Shown one piece after another: positions 35,934-45,500 of a stretch of DNA of 64,000 bases. The notes under the pieces were generated by a model that saw only the letters and a program-made list of their open reading frames with translations, had not been told where the DNA came from and made no database searches. Location: assembly GCF_019649055.1 (NCBI RefSeq), contig NW_026570430.1, forward strand, positions 1 through 64,000. The letters are read 5' to 3'. Position numbers and translations under genes: made by a program. The stretch is from Paramacrobiotus metropolitanus. Its lineage: Eukaryota > Tardigrada > Eutardigrada > Parachela > Macrobiotidae. Each line of letters starts with the position of its first letter. Position 1 is the stretch's first letter.

Positions 35934-36740
35934 TTGTCGCACACGACAATAGTTATTATTAGCGTCGGAATCCAAAGGTCAAGACGCTTATCCTCAGTTC
36001 TGTCGGATATCGGATTGACCCATGAAGATTTAGCCAGCATACTTGCACCAAAGCAGCCTCTGACAACTTTCATAATTTCTGGAGTATTAGAAATTTTGAA
36101 AGCTCAGTTTCCGCATATTGATGGTTTACACCCAATAGAAGTCTTGGACGACAAAGGCGAATTGTCACCAACCCGGCGTTCTTTATTCTTTAAGGATCGC
36201 AAATTTCTGCAAATTGCGTTTGTTCACCGCAACCATTTCCTTGTGCTCCAAGGGATCGGCCAGCAAGCCGGAAGAAAGTCACCCTTTATTGTAAATGTTT
36301 TTGACAGCTTGGCGCTTGAAATGGGAAAAGCCAAAGACTCGGAACTTATGAAAATAAGTGCAGCTCTGGCTAACACTACTGCTAAAGAAATCGAAATACG
36401 TCTGCAGCCCTGTGACCAACAGCCAAATCATATCGATTGTGGACTCTACGCAGTGGCTTCTGCCACATCTGTTTGTTACGAACAGGACCTGAGCAAAATC
36501 GTGTTCGAAAAGGATGAGGTAACTATTCGGAACTTCGTTAATACACTCGCTTACCAAACACGAAACTTTTTTTGGAAAGCGTATCCAAACATTGCTTTTC
36601 TGGTTTATATAACTAACGCCTGTCATGCCAGATTGCCGGTACACAAAAATGCCGAATTATTTTTTGAACGCTCCTTGTACTGTTTCCGAACTTGCAAAAT
36701 TTTAGAGGCCTATTTCCAGTCAGCCGTTCTGCTGAGATAA
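35934..36740 (+). CDS. Ulp1/SENP-like cysteine protease (C48 fold) in a transposon
   Basis: 268 codons. The catalytic signature is seen in order: a His in RNHFLVLQGI (near residue 104), an Asp in NVFDSLALEM (near 123), and the Gln/Cys pair in LQPCDQQPNHIDCGLYAVAS (near 160-178), with DCG the hallmark of Ulp1-type enzymes. Such proteases cut SUMO-like proteins or polyproteins, and in transposons they accompany several transposase groups. The frame lies just inside the inverted repeats and is followed by a PHD-like finger, an order I recall from transposon-borne Ulp1-PHD proteins. A start upstream of 35934 or extra exons cannot be excluded. The host sequence around it is an F-box pseudogene, so protease and F-box are neighbours by insertion, not by function. 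Confidence 0.7.
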   Translation: MSHTTIVIISVGIQRSRRLSSVLSDIGLTHEDLASILAPKQPLTTFIISGVLEILKAQFPHIDGLHPIEVLDDKGELSPTRRSLFFKDRKFLQIAFVHRNHFLVLQGIGQQAGRKSPFIVNVFDSLALEMGKAKDSELMKISAALANTTAKEIEIRLQPCDQQPNHIDCGLYAVASATSVCYEQDLSKIVFEKDEVTIRNFVNTLAYQTRNFFWKAYPNIAFLVYITNACHARLPVHKNAELFFERSLYCFRTCKILEAYFQSAVLLR

Positions 36741-36825
36741 AAATTTAGCATACAAGGTTTTTCAAATCAAAAACTGAACTAAGCGCCCCTAAAAGCATTT
36801 TATTTATTATGCTCTCTTCGCATAG

Positions 36826-37110
36826 ATGCGTCAGCACCTTCACAACTGTGTCGTGAACAAGTTCATGGCGCCGTTCCCTTGCACCGAAGTCCAGACAAAT
36901 TTATTGGAGGCATGCGACGATCCCCAACGATTTACCCATCGGTTTCCAATCATATGCAGCTGCAGATTGCCTGCACCAACTTCCGCTAAGAAAGTGATCA
37001 AATGCCGATATAAAAATTGCCCGATCCAAACGTTTCACACTAGCTGCATTCCAGAACGCCGTGCAAAAAAAGAAAAGTTTGGATGCAGCCTTTGCAGCCG
37101 CAAAATTTAA
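36826..37110 (+). CDS. PHD-like zinc finger, possibly the last exon of the Ulp1 gene
   Basis: The frame starts MRQHLHNCVVNKFMAPFP, a phrase typical of the link after transposon Ulp1 domains. It then has cysteines and a histidine in PHD order: CSC, KCRYKNC, FHTSC and CSLCSRK. It lies 85 bp after the Ulp1 frame. It could be a separate exon of the same transcript or a decayed tail; no clear splice pair was settled. PHD fingers usually bind histone tails and could guide target choice. Confidence 0.5.
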   Translation: MRQHLHNCVVNKFMAPFPCTEVQTNLLEACDDPQRFTHRFPIICSCRLPAPTSAKKVIKCRYKNCPIQTFHTSCIPERRAKKEKFGCSLCSRKI

Positions 37111-37564
37111 GGAAGTAGTGGAAAGTTCTTCTTCCGATACTTCTTTTCAGTCGTGTAACATGTATGACCTTCTAAGATCAGCTCAGATGGAAAATAGAAA
37201 TTCGTGTGTGTCCTCTGTGGGTGCAGAAACAGTACAGTACTTGGAACTGTTTATTTGTCAACAGCACTAACTATGAGCAGTGTATTACTTAGCGAATTTG
37301 AAAAAAAACAACACTGTAAACGGATGCAATGGTACAATTCTCAAAGGATAGCAGATAATAAACGCAGCCTCCACAATGGAATGAAATAAAATTTTGCAGA
37401 TAAAAGATAACATCTAAGTGCTTTGAAAACAATTAATTACGGTTTACAACGATCAGTATGGATGCCGGTTGCCCGGTGCCAGTACAAACAGTCAGCACAG
37501 GCAATTGTAGCGTTCATTTGTAAAAATTATACACTGCATTAATAAAGAGAAAACGCTTCTCTAA

Positions 37565-38409
37565 TTTCGGTGTCGGTACAGTCCCTAGGAAGCTGCATCT
37601 GATGCTGCAGCCCGGTTGGGCTAACGCTACGCAGAATGTCAAATTTCGCTGTTATTGTGCCGGTTCGGCTGATATATTGGAGTTCCTATAGACAATGCAT
37701 AGCGTTGGGTCGGCAGAAATGTGGGTGCAGTTCGGCAAATATATTGGTCGTTGTATGTAAAATATTTTTTAAATTTTGGGTGCCCAAATTTTCCATGACA
37801 TCGCCAATTTAACTGCAAATATGTTCATGTTGCCTATGTGTTGAAAAACTTAAAGTACTTATGGCGTTTCAATAACCTTTGTCATTTCGTTTACAGTTTC
37901 ATCAGTGCATATAAAGGCATACCAAACTGGTTTGTACAGTGACTGTTGCGGAACTAAATGCTTGATAGTTTTAAGTTCTGTAAAGTTGTCTAAGGAAATG
38001 TACATTGTACAGCATTCACAGTTTGTATGCGTTAGAAGAATAGTTATTTGGAAAAATATAAATATACTCATCAATTAATTTTGTTTTGCGATGATGTCCT
38101 CTCCTGCAAGGATTAGACACGGCGCAAGAGAAAGCGCGGGCTTCTCTGCCTGTTTAGTGGCGGTACAATATGCTTAGTCGGCTGTATGTGTATATGACGC
38201 AGCCCGGGCGTGCATCTGCCAGCTCGCACTCAGCAAAAGTATCAAATTTCACTGTTGCGCCGGTTCGGCTGATATATTGGAGATCCCATAGACAATGCAT
38301 AGGTCGGGTCGGCAGAATTGTGGGAGCAGTTCGGCAGATTTATGGGAGAAAATCCACTTTCCTGCCGGGCTCGCCAACAGGAAACAGGCCAATATATCTG
38401 CCGGCTACA
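37565..38409. repeat. long terminal inverted repeat, right arm
   Basis: Inverted copy of the left arm, with the same inner (about 37600-37745) and outer (about 38165-38350) modules. In the terminal 75 bp I see one mismatch to the left arm. Confidence 0.75.
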
Positions 38410-38415
38410 CGCGCC
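38410..38415. repeat. 6-bp target site duplication, right
   Basis: CGCGCC, matching 34838-34843. Confidence 0.8.
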
Positions 38416-39183
38416 CAAGCGATCGAGACATTTCCCCATAACCTTTGCGGTGAGACCAGCACTGGGAAATTTCTTCTTCACTACGATGCCAGAACCACGG
38501 ATACAGGGCGTACTCCGTGTCCACTTCGCAGTCCTTCAGGCACAACAACAACAACGATACACGATTGATTTCGAAGATTTCGATTAACTGACGAATTTGA
38601 TAATGGTTGGGGATGAAGTGGCGGAGTGTGAGAATCTTTGTGCGACTGGTCAGAGTCGCCTGAAGCATGGTCGGCAGTTTCGCTTCCGCTTCCTGGCGCT
38701 GACGGAAATCGAAAGGTACATAACCGCCCTTTTTCTCTCGACAGTTAATCTCCACGTGACAATTAGGCAGAGCTTGCGACACTTCTATAACATGGTTCCA
38801 CAATAAACACACTCTGTAAACAATTAATTATTAATATAATATGACTTTACCGACGTTGATGCGTAGGTGCTACGAATCGACAAAATTTTCACGGCTTTTA
38901 TACGGGAAATGGTGCCTACAGTTGCGCAAACTTAAAGGATCCTGCACTGCAGATAGCGGGGCGGAAATGAAAAGGAGGAAAGAATACTTATCGTAATTCC
39001 TAAAATTTACTAGTAGGAGTGGTTCAACGGCTGTATGCAAGCTTACTCGCGGAGCGCAAGTGGGAAGTTACAGTTCACAAGCACAAGCAGTTAAGCGATT
39101 TGATTTTACGTAAACGACAATTCCGGGAACCGGGAGGGCCGGGTGCTTTTCATGACATGAGCATGATTACTGAGCGCACCTGG

Positions 39184-39882
39184 ACAATTTCGGAATTTGC
39201 GATAAGCAAGCGGCCAGTACCCATGCTATAGATAGCATGACTTGGAGGCACCGCGTCCTGCGTCTGAAAAGGATGCTTGCCTCTTTCGCCTTGCGAAAAA
39301 CTGCACGCGCAATGGACCGACCACGGGCAGACACAGGGCAGACCAATTTCTCCCTCCTCCTGTGTGTCCTCCGTTGTTTTACATCGCGTATGCGCATGAC
39401 CACTACCGGACTCCGCATAGTCACTTTTGTGAGTCGGGCCCGTGCCTGTGGGAGCAGGCCATGTCTTAGAGAGCAGCGTCTTAATTACTTTTTAATTACT
39501 TTTTATGGCCCCTGCGCCCGGCTTGTGCGCCTGCTCTCTTGATCGGCGGCTTATCGCAAATCAGGTATTATCTCTAAGACATGGCCTGCTCCCACAGGCA
39601 CGGGCCCGACTCACAAAAGTGACTATGCGGAGTCCGGTAGTGGTCATGCGCATACGCGATGTAAAACACAGGAGGCACAGGCACGCGAGGCACGCGAGGA
39701 GACACAGGAGGAGGGAGAAATTGGTCTGCCCTGTGTCTGCCCGTGGTCGGTCCATTGCGCGTGCAGTTTTTCGCAAGGCGAAAGAGGCAAGTATCCCTTT
39801 CAGACGCAGGACGCGGTGCCTCCAAGTCATGCTATCTATAGCATGGGTACTGGCCGCTTGCTTATCGCAAATTCCGAATTGT
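39184..39882. mobile_element. foldback element with arms of about 290-310 bp
   Basis: The left arm 39184-39472 and right arm 39571-39882 are inverted copies with high identity, separated by a 98-bp loop. The ends are ACAATTTCGGAATTTGCG and its mirror. The right arm has an extra insert of about 20 bp (ACGCGAGG repeats near 39690). GCTTATCGCAAAT also occurs in the loop. It lies in intron 1 of F-box copy 3 and is missing at the same place in copy 5. A transcript would form a hairpin of nearly 300 bp. Frames reading through it on either strand are artefacts of the palindrome. Confidence 0.85.
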
Positions 39883-40880
39883 GAGTGTGACTCGCCGCAG
39901 GACATCCACTTCAATGTTCGGTTCCTTCTTGGCACCCAAGTACGCTGACCTTATGCTTTATTGCTAAGTTTTGCTAGAATTTGTCTGTTGTGCCCGACCC
40001 GGCTCGCTTACAACTACACAAAGCAGCTGACCTTTCCAATCAATGGCACATTTAATTTCGATATCCAGACTCGTACATGTCATTTGCAAAAGCAGAACTA
40101 CGCTCAAACTTCTAGATTGCCGCATCTCAATAGCTAAGAAATTTAATATAGAGGGATTGGGGGACACATAATCAAAATAACGGAAAAGTGGAAGCGCCAT
40201 GATGCAACATTCAGGAAACTACCAAAATCGGTACTTGTAAGTTGTACTCAAGTAACACAGCCGTGGTGTTTTTCGGAAATAAAATTAAACCGAAACCCTG
40301 AGTGGATCGCTATCTGTACACCTAATTCCTGCTCGTTTAGTTAAAATGTCAGCCAGCATTGTTTAGTATTAAAATATGCACTGCCGAAATACTGCTCTTA
40401 CCTTCGGGCTCTTCCTTGGTGGTGAATGTCCAGATGAGAAAAAATGTCGGCAAGCAGGTGTTGTGGTAGTTTGGAGAGGTTTACCATTTTAAAAAATTTT
40501 GAATGTCACGTTTCTTAAGTTATCATAAGACAGATGAAAAAGTGGGTGATGTCAATAAACAGTAACACAGCGCAGCTGGATACAGAGTGCAGTGTAAAAA
40601 CTTTAATGCGACTACCACATACAAACAGTAAGTACGTCAAAACTATTAGTCTGCGGACTGCCTGGTGTGAGGCTCTATTGCGAAAGTTTTCTTAGCAATT
40701 TCGGATCTCATTCGCTCCAAGATGTATGTATAATGTATTCAACTATCTAGACAAAGTTTCAGGCGGGCAAAAGGTCAGTTCTGCGGAATTGTTATGAGCA
40801 ACGAAAAGGCATACTAATTTCTACCGGCGTTCGGAGCCAAATGGTGCAGTGACCATTGTTGCGATTACCGATAGCTTATG

Positions 40881-41002
40881 TTAAAGCGGACAGTCGTCAA
40901 AAGGTTCCAACATGCTATAACGATATAAGGGATTGGTATCTACAGACACTGTACGTTGGTACAGATACGTACGTATAACACCTGCTTCGTAGTCAGACAT
41001 TT
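40881..41002 (-). other. MSDYEAG mini-frame upstream of copy 3, decayed
   Basis: It starts MSDYEAGVIRTYLYQ after GTGCTTACACAA and matches the start of the frame at 50022-49771 and a shorter relic near 54976. It ends after about 40 codons in unrelated sequence. It lies between the conserved upstream block and exon 1, and its upstream side is interrupted by the LINE at 41018. Confidence 0.4.
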
Positions 41003-41017
41003 GTGTAAGCACCTCCT

Positions 41018-42228
41018 GGGGTACTTTTATTGATGAGCGAATACAAAGTAAGTAATCTAACATCCACAAAAGAAACATTACATTACGAATTTAACAAACA
41101 GCGGAAACAGGCGGCCGAATTACAGAGAACATTTGATCTAAATTAGCCGTGGCTGGTGCCGTTCCCAGGATGGATGCCGCGTTTCCCCGTTGGACTTCGA
41201 TGCTGAACCTCTGGCGCAGATATTCCGTTGCGCGTACCTCGCCTGTTTCCTGACGAATCATCTTGCCCACTTCAGTGATTAGCTGGGATGCTCCCGGTCC
41301 GAGTGGTCCCAATGTCTCGACGCCCACCGCACGGAACAGGTAGTCCTGCGTGATGTTCTGGTACTTCCCGATTTTCTTCCGTTCGGCCTGAGCCGCTGCT
41401 GCGCCGGCTTGCGTGGATGTTGCTGCGATATGTGATAAGGCCATTGTACATACACATGTCACATCCCATGTTAACATCTTGCCTCGTTCCCATGGCACTA
41501 AGGTGACTCCGTCTGGGCGTTTGCCGTTGGTTCGCGATATACCCAAAGGCTCGAGTTCAGTCTCAATGGTGGCGGAGGCGAAGGCTCGTTTGAGCGTCGC
41601 GTTTAAGCTGCTGTGTCGTGACTTCCGGCCCCGACTTTTCTTACAGCTCAAGCCGTGGTAGCCTCGTGCGTCCACCCATTCACTGCAAATGCATCGGTGC
41701 GGAGTAACGATCGGTGTTCCAAGACGCAGGCCAACAGCGATTCTTAATGCAGAGTCGTTCAGGAGATTTCCCAGTGATGCAGCTGGAAGTGCATCCAGCC
41801 ATGCTCCGTTGTCCTTGGTGCTAACACCCAGGAGCCGTGCTTGGCTAGAAATGTCGGACTGGGCCTTTTCAGAAAGCATCTTCACGGAAGTTTGGATGAC
41901 TGGTTCATCCCACATTTTCTGAAATTTTCGGGCTTCCACAGCTGGAAGATCGGCTTCCGTTACACGCTGCCACTCAGCTTCGGCGGTGCCGCAGTACACT
42001 TCCGGATCGAAGTCGGTTATTTCGGTTGCCAGTCGGGTCACTGAGTAAGCCGAGGCCAAGAAGGCCGGAAGAGCAAGCTTCTCAATACTCCGGATACCGA
42101 GACCACCTTCTGCAACTGGAAGGGATGCCTGCACCCAGTTCACGTCGGTGATGTTCACGTTGGTGATTGCCGAAAGGCATTCACGAATCATTACGTCGAA
42201 TTCGGTCAGTAGTCCTCTCTGTAGATAA
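41018..42228 (-). mobile_element. 5'-truncated LINE insertion
   Basis: Flanked by direct repeats CACCTCCT (41010-41017 and 42229-42236), with the sequence of sister units continuing on both sides. On the minus strand the 3' end has AATAAAAG close to the tip. Only the protein C-terminus is present, so reverse transcription stopped early. A shorter 3'-end copy lies at 56472-56645 and a coding fragment at 7821-8115. Being in a segmental duplication and absent from units 4 and 5, it inserted after duplication. Confidence 0.8.
41091..42191 (-). CDS. LINE C-terminal protein with restriction-like endonuclease domain (partial)
   Basis: 366 codons, all downstream of the reverse transcriptase proper. 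The thumb-like start has LPVAEGGLGIRSI. A CCHC-type finger follows: C167, C169, H179 and C183 within HRCICSEWVDARGYHGLSC. A KRPDG motif (residues 224-228) with a following WDVT (D243) fits the RPD…D active site of restriction-like endonucleases of R2/NeSL-type LINEs. The end has VGVETLGPLG and FSIEVQRGNAASILGT. The frame is open to its natural stop. The true start is missing by truncation, so this is a fragment, not a working gene. The endonuclease call rests on motif pattern only. Confidence 0.6.
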   Translation of the reverse strand: MIRECLSAITNVNITDVNWVQASLPVAEGGLGIRSIEKLALPAFLASAYSVTRLATEITDFDPEVYCGTAEAEWQRVTEADLPAVEARKFQKMWDEPVIQTSVKMLSEKAQSDISSQARLLGVSTKDNGAWLDALPAASLGNLLNDSALRIAVGLRLGTPIVTPHRCICSEWVDARGYHGLSCKKSRGRKSRHSSLNATLKRAFASATIETELEPLGISRTNGKRPDGVTLVPWERGKMLTWDVTCVCTMALSHIAATSTQAGAAAAQAERKKIGKYQNITQDYLFRAVGVETLGPLGPGASQLITEVGKMIRQETGEVRATEYLRQRFSIEVQRGNAASILGTAPATANLDQMFSVIRPPVSAVC

Positions 42229-42339
42229 CACCTCCTTGTACTATGTAGTTCCGGGAATTGCCTTATTTTTCACCTCGTAACCTTGTAACCTCGTTGAAAC
42301 CGAAAAATATCGACATGTTTCTAGCTTATTCTGTTTTAA

Positions 42340-42790
42340 CTTGCTGATTCCATTATTAATCGACAAAAGAACCTAGACTAGCTATGTGAAGTTGTGAACT
42401 ACCAAATCATGCTCCCCTACGCATCCCTTGTTGTGAAGCTGCTGAATGCATGCTGTACTATAAGAAAACTTTTATTTGTGAAAATGAATAAGTAAGAATG
42501 AAACAGTTTAGTAATGCTCCGCTCCATTCTGGGTCAGTTTTAATAAAGTTAACGATTCAACTGACGCACAACAATAAATCTAAAATCTATCTACTACAGC
42601 TGTAGTTTTTCCTCAACTGATTCGAAGTCGTCCGAAACCGGTCGACATGACAAATCATGCGAGTGATGGGACAATCCTCCCGTAAAATGCGGCCCGTATG
42701 CTTGTACTGCCCTAAAAGAGAGGTAGAACGTCCAGGTGGAATCCGTAGTATAGGCATGCGCATCCCTACATGTTTGGTGCTTTGCGAAAA
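42340..42790 (-). repeat. upstream flank shared by F-box units 3 and 5
   Basis: It matches 55080-55580 closely, including CGACAAAA, a TGTGAAGTTGTGA word, AATGAAACAGTTTA, TCCGCTCCATTCTG and CATGCGAGTGATG. It shows that units 3 and 5 share about 2 kb of DNA upstream of exon 1 and descend from one duplication. Confidence 0.7.
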
Positions 42791-43224
42791 CTTAATTTTT
42801 TTTCCTTGTAAGCCGTATGTATAAACTAGTACTTATATACTCGTAACTTTGCTTAAAATAGCTTTAAGTAGCGTATAGTCAAGTTTTCCATAACACACAA
42901 TTCAAAAACCACATTATTCCTAAATACCCTCGTCCACCGTGTTTTCAGAACTGATTACTTGTCAACTTTTCATTTGTGGTCTTGCAGTTTTTTGTTTGCG
43001 TTTTTTAGCTACTATACAAAGTTGCAGAAACCAAGATTCAGCGAGCAAAACAAACTGACGAGCTAGAGGTGCATAAACGTCGGACAGCGCGGAGCATGCT
43101 CCGTAGTCCGTAGTTGGACTTTGGTGTAAGTGATAAGTTATTTATATTGTTATACAGGGTTCCGGAAATGCCCTATTTTGCACATTGCACTTACATTGCA
43201 CTTACGCATTGCACTTATAACTTT

Positions 43225-43490
43225 CGACAGCATTCCTACTGATAACGTCGAGCGATTTCCCCTCAGCTGTCGTCGTACCAGTGCTCGGGAAGGTCTTCCT
43301 CGCTTCGATGCCAAAACCAAGGCGATGCCTACTGCAGAGCGTTTTTCGTTTCTTCTTCTCAGTCTTTCAGGCGCAACCACAACATCGATACACAATTGAT
43401 TTTGAATGTGTTGATTAACTGACAAATTTGGTAATGGTTGAGAATGAAGTGGCGAAATGTAAAGCGTGTGCGACTGGGAGCATAGCGTAC
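43225..43490 (-). pseudogene. F-box family fragment, first half of exon 2
   Basis: Minus-strand sequence aligns with the RTKILTLRHF to LKDC and WHRSEE part of exon 2 (mirrors GGTAATGGTTGAGAATGAAGTGG and TCGCTTCGATGCCAAAACCA) but with many small changes and no long frame. No exons 1 or 3 are attached. The neighbouring GGGTTCCGGAAATGCCC (43157) is a relic of the upstream block. Confidence 0.6.
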
Positions 43491-43499
43491 CCACAATAA

Positions 43500-44375
43500 T
43501 GCCGCATCGAGGAATTCGAAGTTTTACAGATCGTCTAGGCTTTGAATACTGACGCGGTAATGGCGGTGAATGATGTAAAAGCGGCGGTTAGCACAACTAT
43601 TTACTACTGCGTGATGCCGGTACGGTAATACATGGAGTTTTTATTGATGATAGAAGGTGACTTTCTTATCATACTTGGACATTGCCATGATCGACTTAAA
43701 AAATACTAAGCATGTGAAGTTTTTATTAATGTAAAATAATTTCAAGGGAAACTCCGTGAATGTTAGCTGCATTTCCAAACACAATATCGCATAACAGTAT
43801 ATATCACTTTGAGTTAAGGCGTTAGAGCGACACGCCTGTTTCCGGTGTAACGCCATCACCCATGACACCGCAAACCCGTAATCGCTGAGCAATGGGTTTA
43901 CTAATATGCGGTAATTTTGCTTATTATGGCTCTAATTTCCGTGTTGTCCACCTAACCAGGTTCAACAAACGACATTATTCTTTAAAAGCTCCATCCAGTA
44001 ATACATACGGTTCATAAACACCATGTTTAGCTACAACGAAAAATACCAGCCGGCTGACGGCAGCAAGTATATACGGGCTGTGCTAAAGTCAGTCCCTTTT
44101 ATTTGTAAAAATGTTTAAGCAGGAATGAAGTAATCCAAATCTTTTCAACACAGTCAACGACGCAACCATTCAGGAACACCAAATCTTCGTGACACGTGTC
44201 TAGCTTTCTTGAACTGATCTGAAGTCGTCAGATGCCGGGGGAAATACTACTCGTTATATGTTTGTACTACCAGATGGGTATTCGCAGAATGAGGACGCTT
44301 TGCACTTGCAACTGCTCGTTGGTACAGTCGCTACTCAACACCGTTCGCGCCCTGCCCGCATCTAGTCCTTTCTCT
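43500..44375. other. decayed flank sequence, no supported gene
   Basis: The TTTCCGGTGTAACGCC word at 43835 also occurs near 10940, and 44200-44290 matches upstream-flank sequence of other units. No coding signal. Confidence 0.4.
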
Positions 44376-44379
44376 TCTT

Positions 44380-44870
44380 CTTGACCTCTGCATCCAGTGT
44401 GGTAAAATTACTTTCGTAACCGGCGAGAATGACCTTCAGCCGTCTCCCGCATCGCTTCCTCCTCCGTGCACCGCTCCTTCTGCTGCTGATGTTATTCTCC
44501 GGGATTTGCTAAGCTTGTCGGTGTATGAAGTGGAAATCATGCCGCAGCGGACGTTCGGCCCTAGTCGGTGTCCGTTCAATATTCCCGCCGCTCCTCCCGT
44601 TCCTCCCGTAAGCTCTGTTTTCCTTTCGCAATTTTTGGGTGCTTCTTCTTCACACTGGCGTTGTCGTGAATGTGATCGACTGATGACAGTCCACGTGGGT
44701 GCGGACGATTGTTACGGGCAGAAGACTGCCAAAGCGACAGCACTCTATAACTTTCGCCTCATAATCGGACACTTTGCGAATTGTGAATCGTTCGGCCGCA
44801 GCAATCGGCAACGCTGACGGCTCCACAGCAGCGACAAATTACACTTACGACTGTGGCACCTTCCCATTGG
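44380..44870 (-). repeat. repeat B joined to an F-box exon-2 fragment
   Basis: 44380-44635 is repeat B. 44690-44870 is the second half of F-box exon 2 in decayed form (mirrors of LSLLWSSQRC at 44815-44845 and ARAD near 44700). The order relative to the fragment at 43225 is not that of an intact gene, so at least one rearrangement lies here. Confidence 0.5.
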
Positions 44871-45119
44871 AGACTATTGGAGACCGCTGGAGGTAGCCGG
44901 TATATACTGAAGAATGTCAAGGGGAGCCGTAATAGCCAATTTGTCGAAGGAGTTATATTACGCATTTTTACAGTTTTTGCCGCTATAACGACGATGCGTA
45001 CCGGTTAGCGCACTGAGCAGTGGACCTCTCCTATAGTTGTGCTGCATTTACGCACTTGATTTCAGAATCTCGCAAAATACCGGTAAGTAGTTCTACAATC
45101 CAGGCACCAAGAAGAACTA

Positions 45120-45500
45120 CGCTTCCACTTCTGGTCTAGTAGCAAGTTTATACAGAAGTAAAGCGATGAAATACGGAAGAGAAGTAAATGATCTTAACTG
45201 GCAATGCAGACAGCCATCGAGACGCAGCAAGTGGCAAAACATTGTCGTCGCGTTATGCACATTTGTACATATACATAAAAAACAGACCTATGAATTCCAA
45301 AACATGGTCGAAAAGATGTCATGTTATCGAATGCTGCAGTACAGATACAAGAATACCAGAGAAGCGAATCAACAAATCCAAAAGAGATAAAACTCAACGA
45401 TAGTTATTTGACAGATAACTAAAACTATCCTTAAAAAACGTCTCCTTAGTGGCCAAAATTTGCATGCCGAATGCCGATCCATAACAAAATTAAGATGTTT
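45120..45500 (-). repeat. duplicated 3' flank of F-box copy 4
   Basis: Matches 33010-33420 (CATTTGTACATA, AAAAAACAGACC, CAAATCCAAAAGAGATAAAAC, TTTGCATGCCG) in position and order. Confidence 0.65.

Larger units (their letters stand above)
34844..38409 (+). mobile_element. inverted-repeat DNA transposon carrying Ulp1-like protease and PHD-like finger
   Basis: The element is 3566 bp and sits in exon 2 of F-box copy 3. Ends are TGTAGCCGGCAGATATATTG and its mirror; inverted repeats run about 850 bp on each side and are nearly identical. A 6-bp duplication CGCGCC flanks it (34838-34843 and 38410-38415), confirmed by comparison with intact sister copies. The core of about 1.9 kb codes for a Ulp1-like protease and a PHD-like finger; no transposase is seen, so it is probably mobilised in trans. 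The TGT…ACA ends suit integrase-type transposases (Ginger or IS3EU-like groups); long inverted repeats with 6-bp duplications also occur in Polintons, but no capsid or polymerase is present. Family is unassigned. Confidence 0.85.
33561..40487 (-). pseudogene. F-box family gene, copy 3, split by a 3.6-kb transposon
   Basis: Exon 1 (40487-40402) reads MVNLSKLPQHLLADIFSHLD then HHQGRAR and has a GTAAGAG donor. Exon 2 starts at 38813 (after TTTACAG, VCLLWNHV) and runs to the SLGR codons at about 38416. It is then interrupted by the element at 34844-38409 and resumes at 34837 with GCCHDYKCNLSLLWSSQRC to 34462. The expected GTAAGG donor is replaced by GTGTTG. Exon 3 (33813-33561) has an early TGA and ends VAYQP. 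Intron 1 holds a foldback element. This copy is dead, but its intact flanks define the insertions precisely. Confidence 0.8.

Noticed and set aside
35934-37110. Functional link between the Ulp1 protease and the F-box genes (SUMO/ubiquitin module)
   Set aside because: The protease belongs to a transposon inserted in an F-box pseudogene, so the neighbourhood is accidental.
34844-38409. Degenerate Polinton
   Set aside because: The 6-bp duplication, long inverted repeats and a cysteine protease would fit, but the ends are TGT…ACA, the protease is of Ulp1 type, and no capsid, polymerase or integrase is seen.
39167-39948. Frames of 70-147 codons on both strands with near-identical sequence
   Set aside because: Artefacts of the foldback palindrome: the same DNA read twice.
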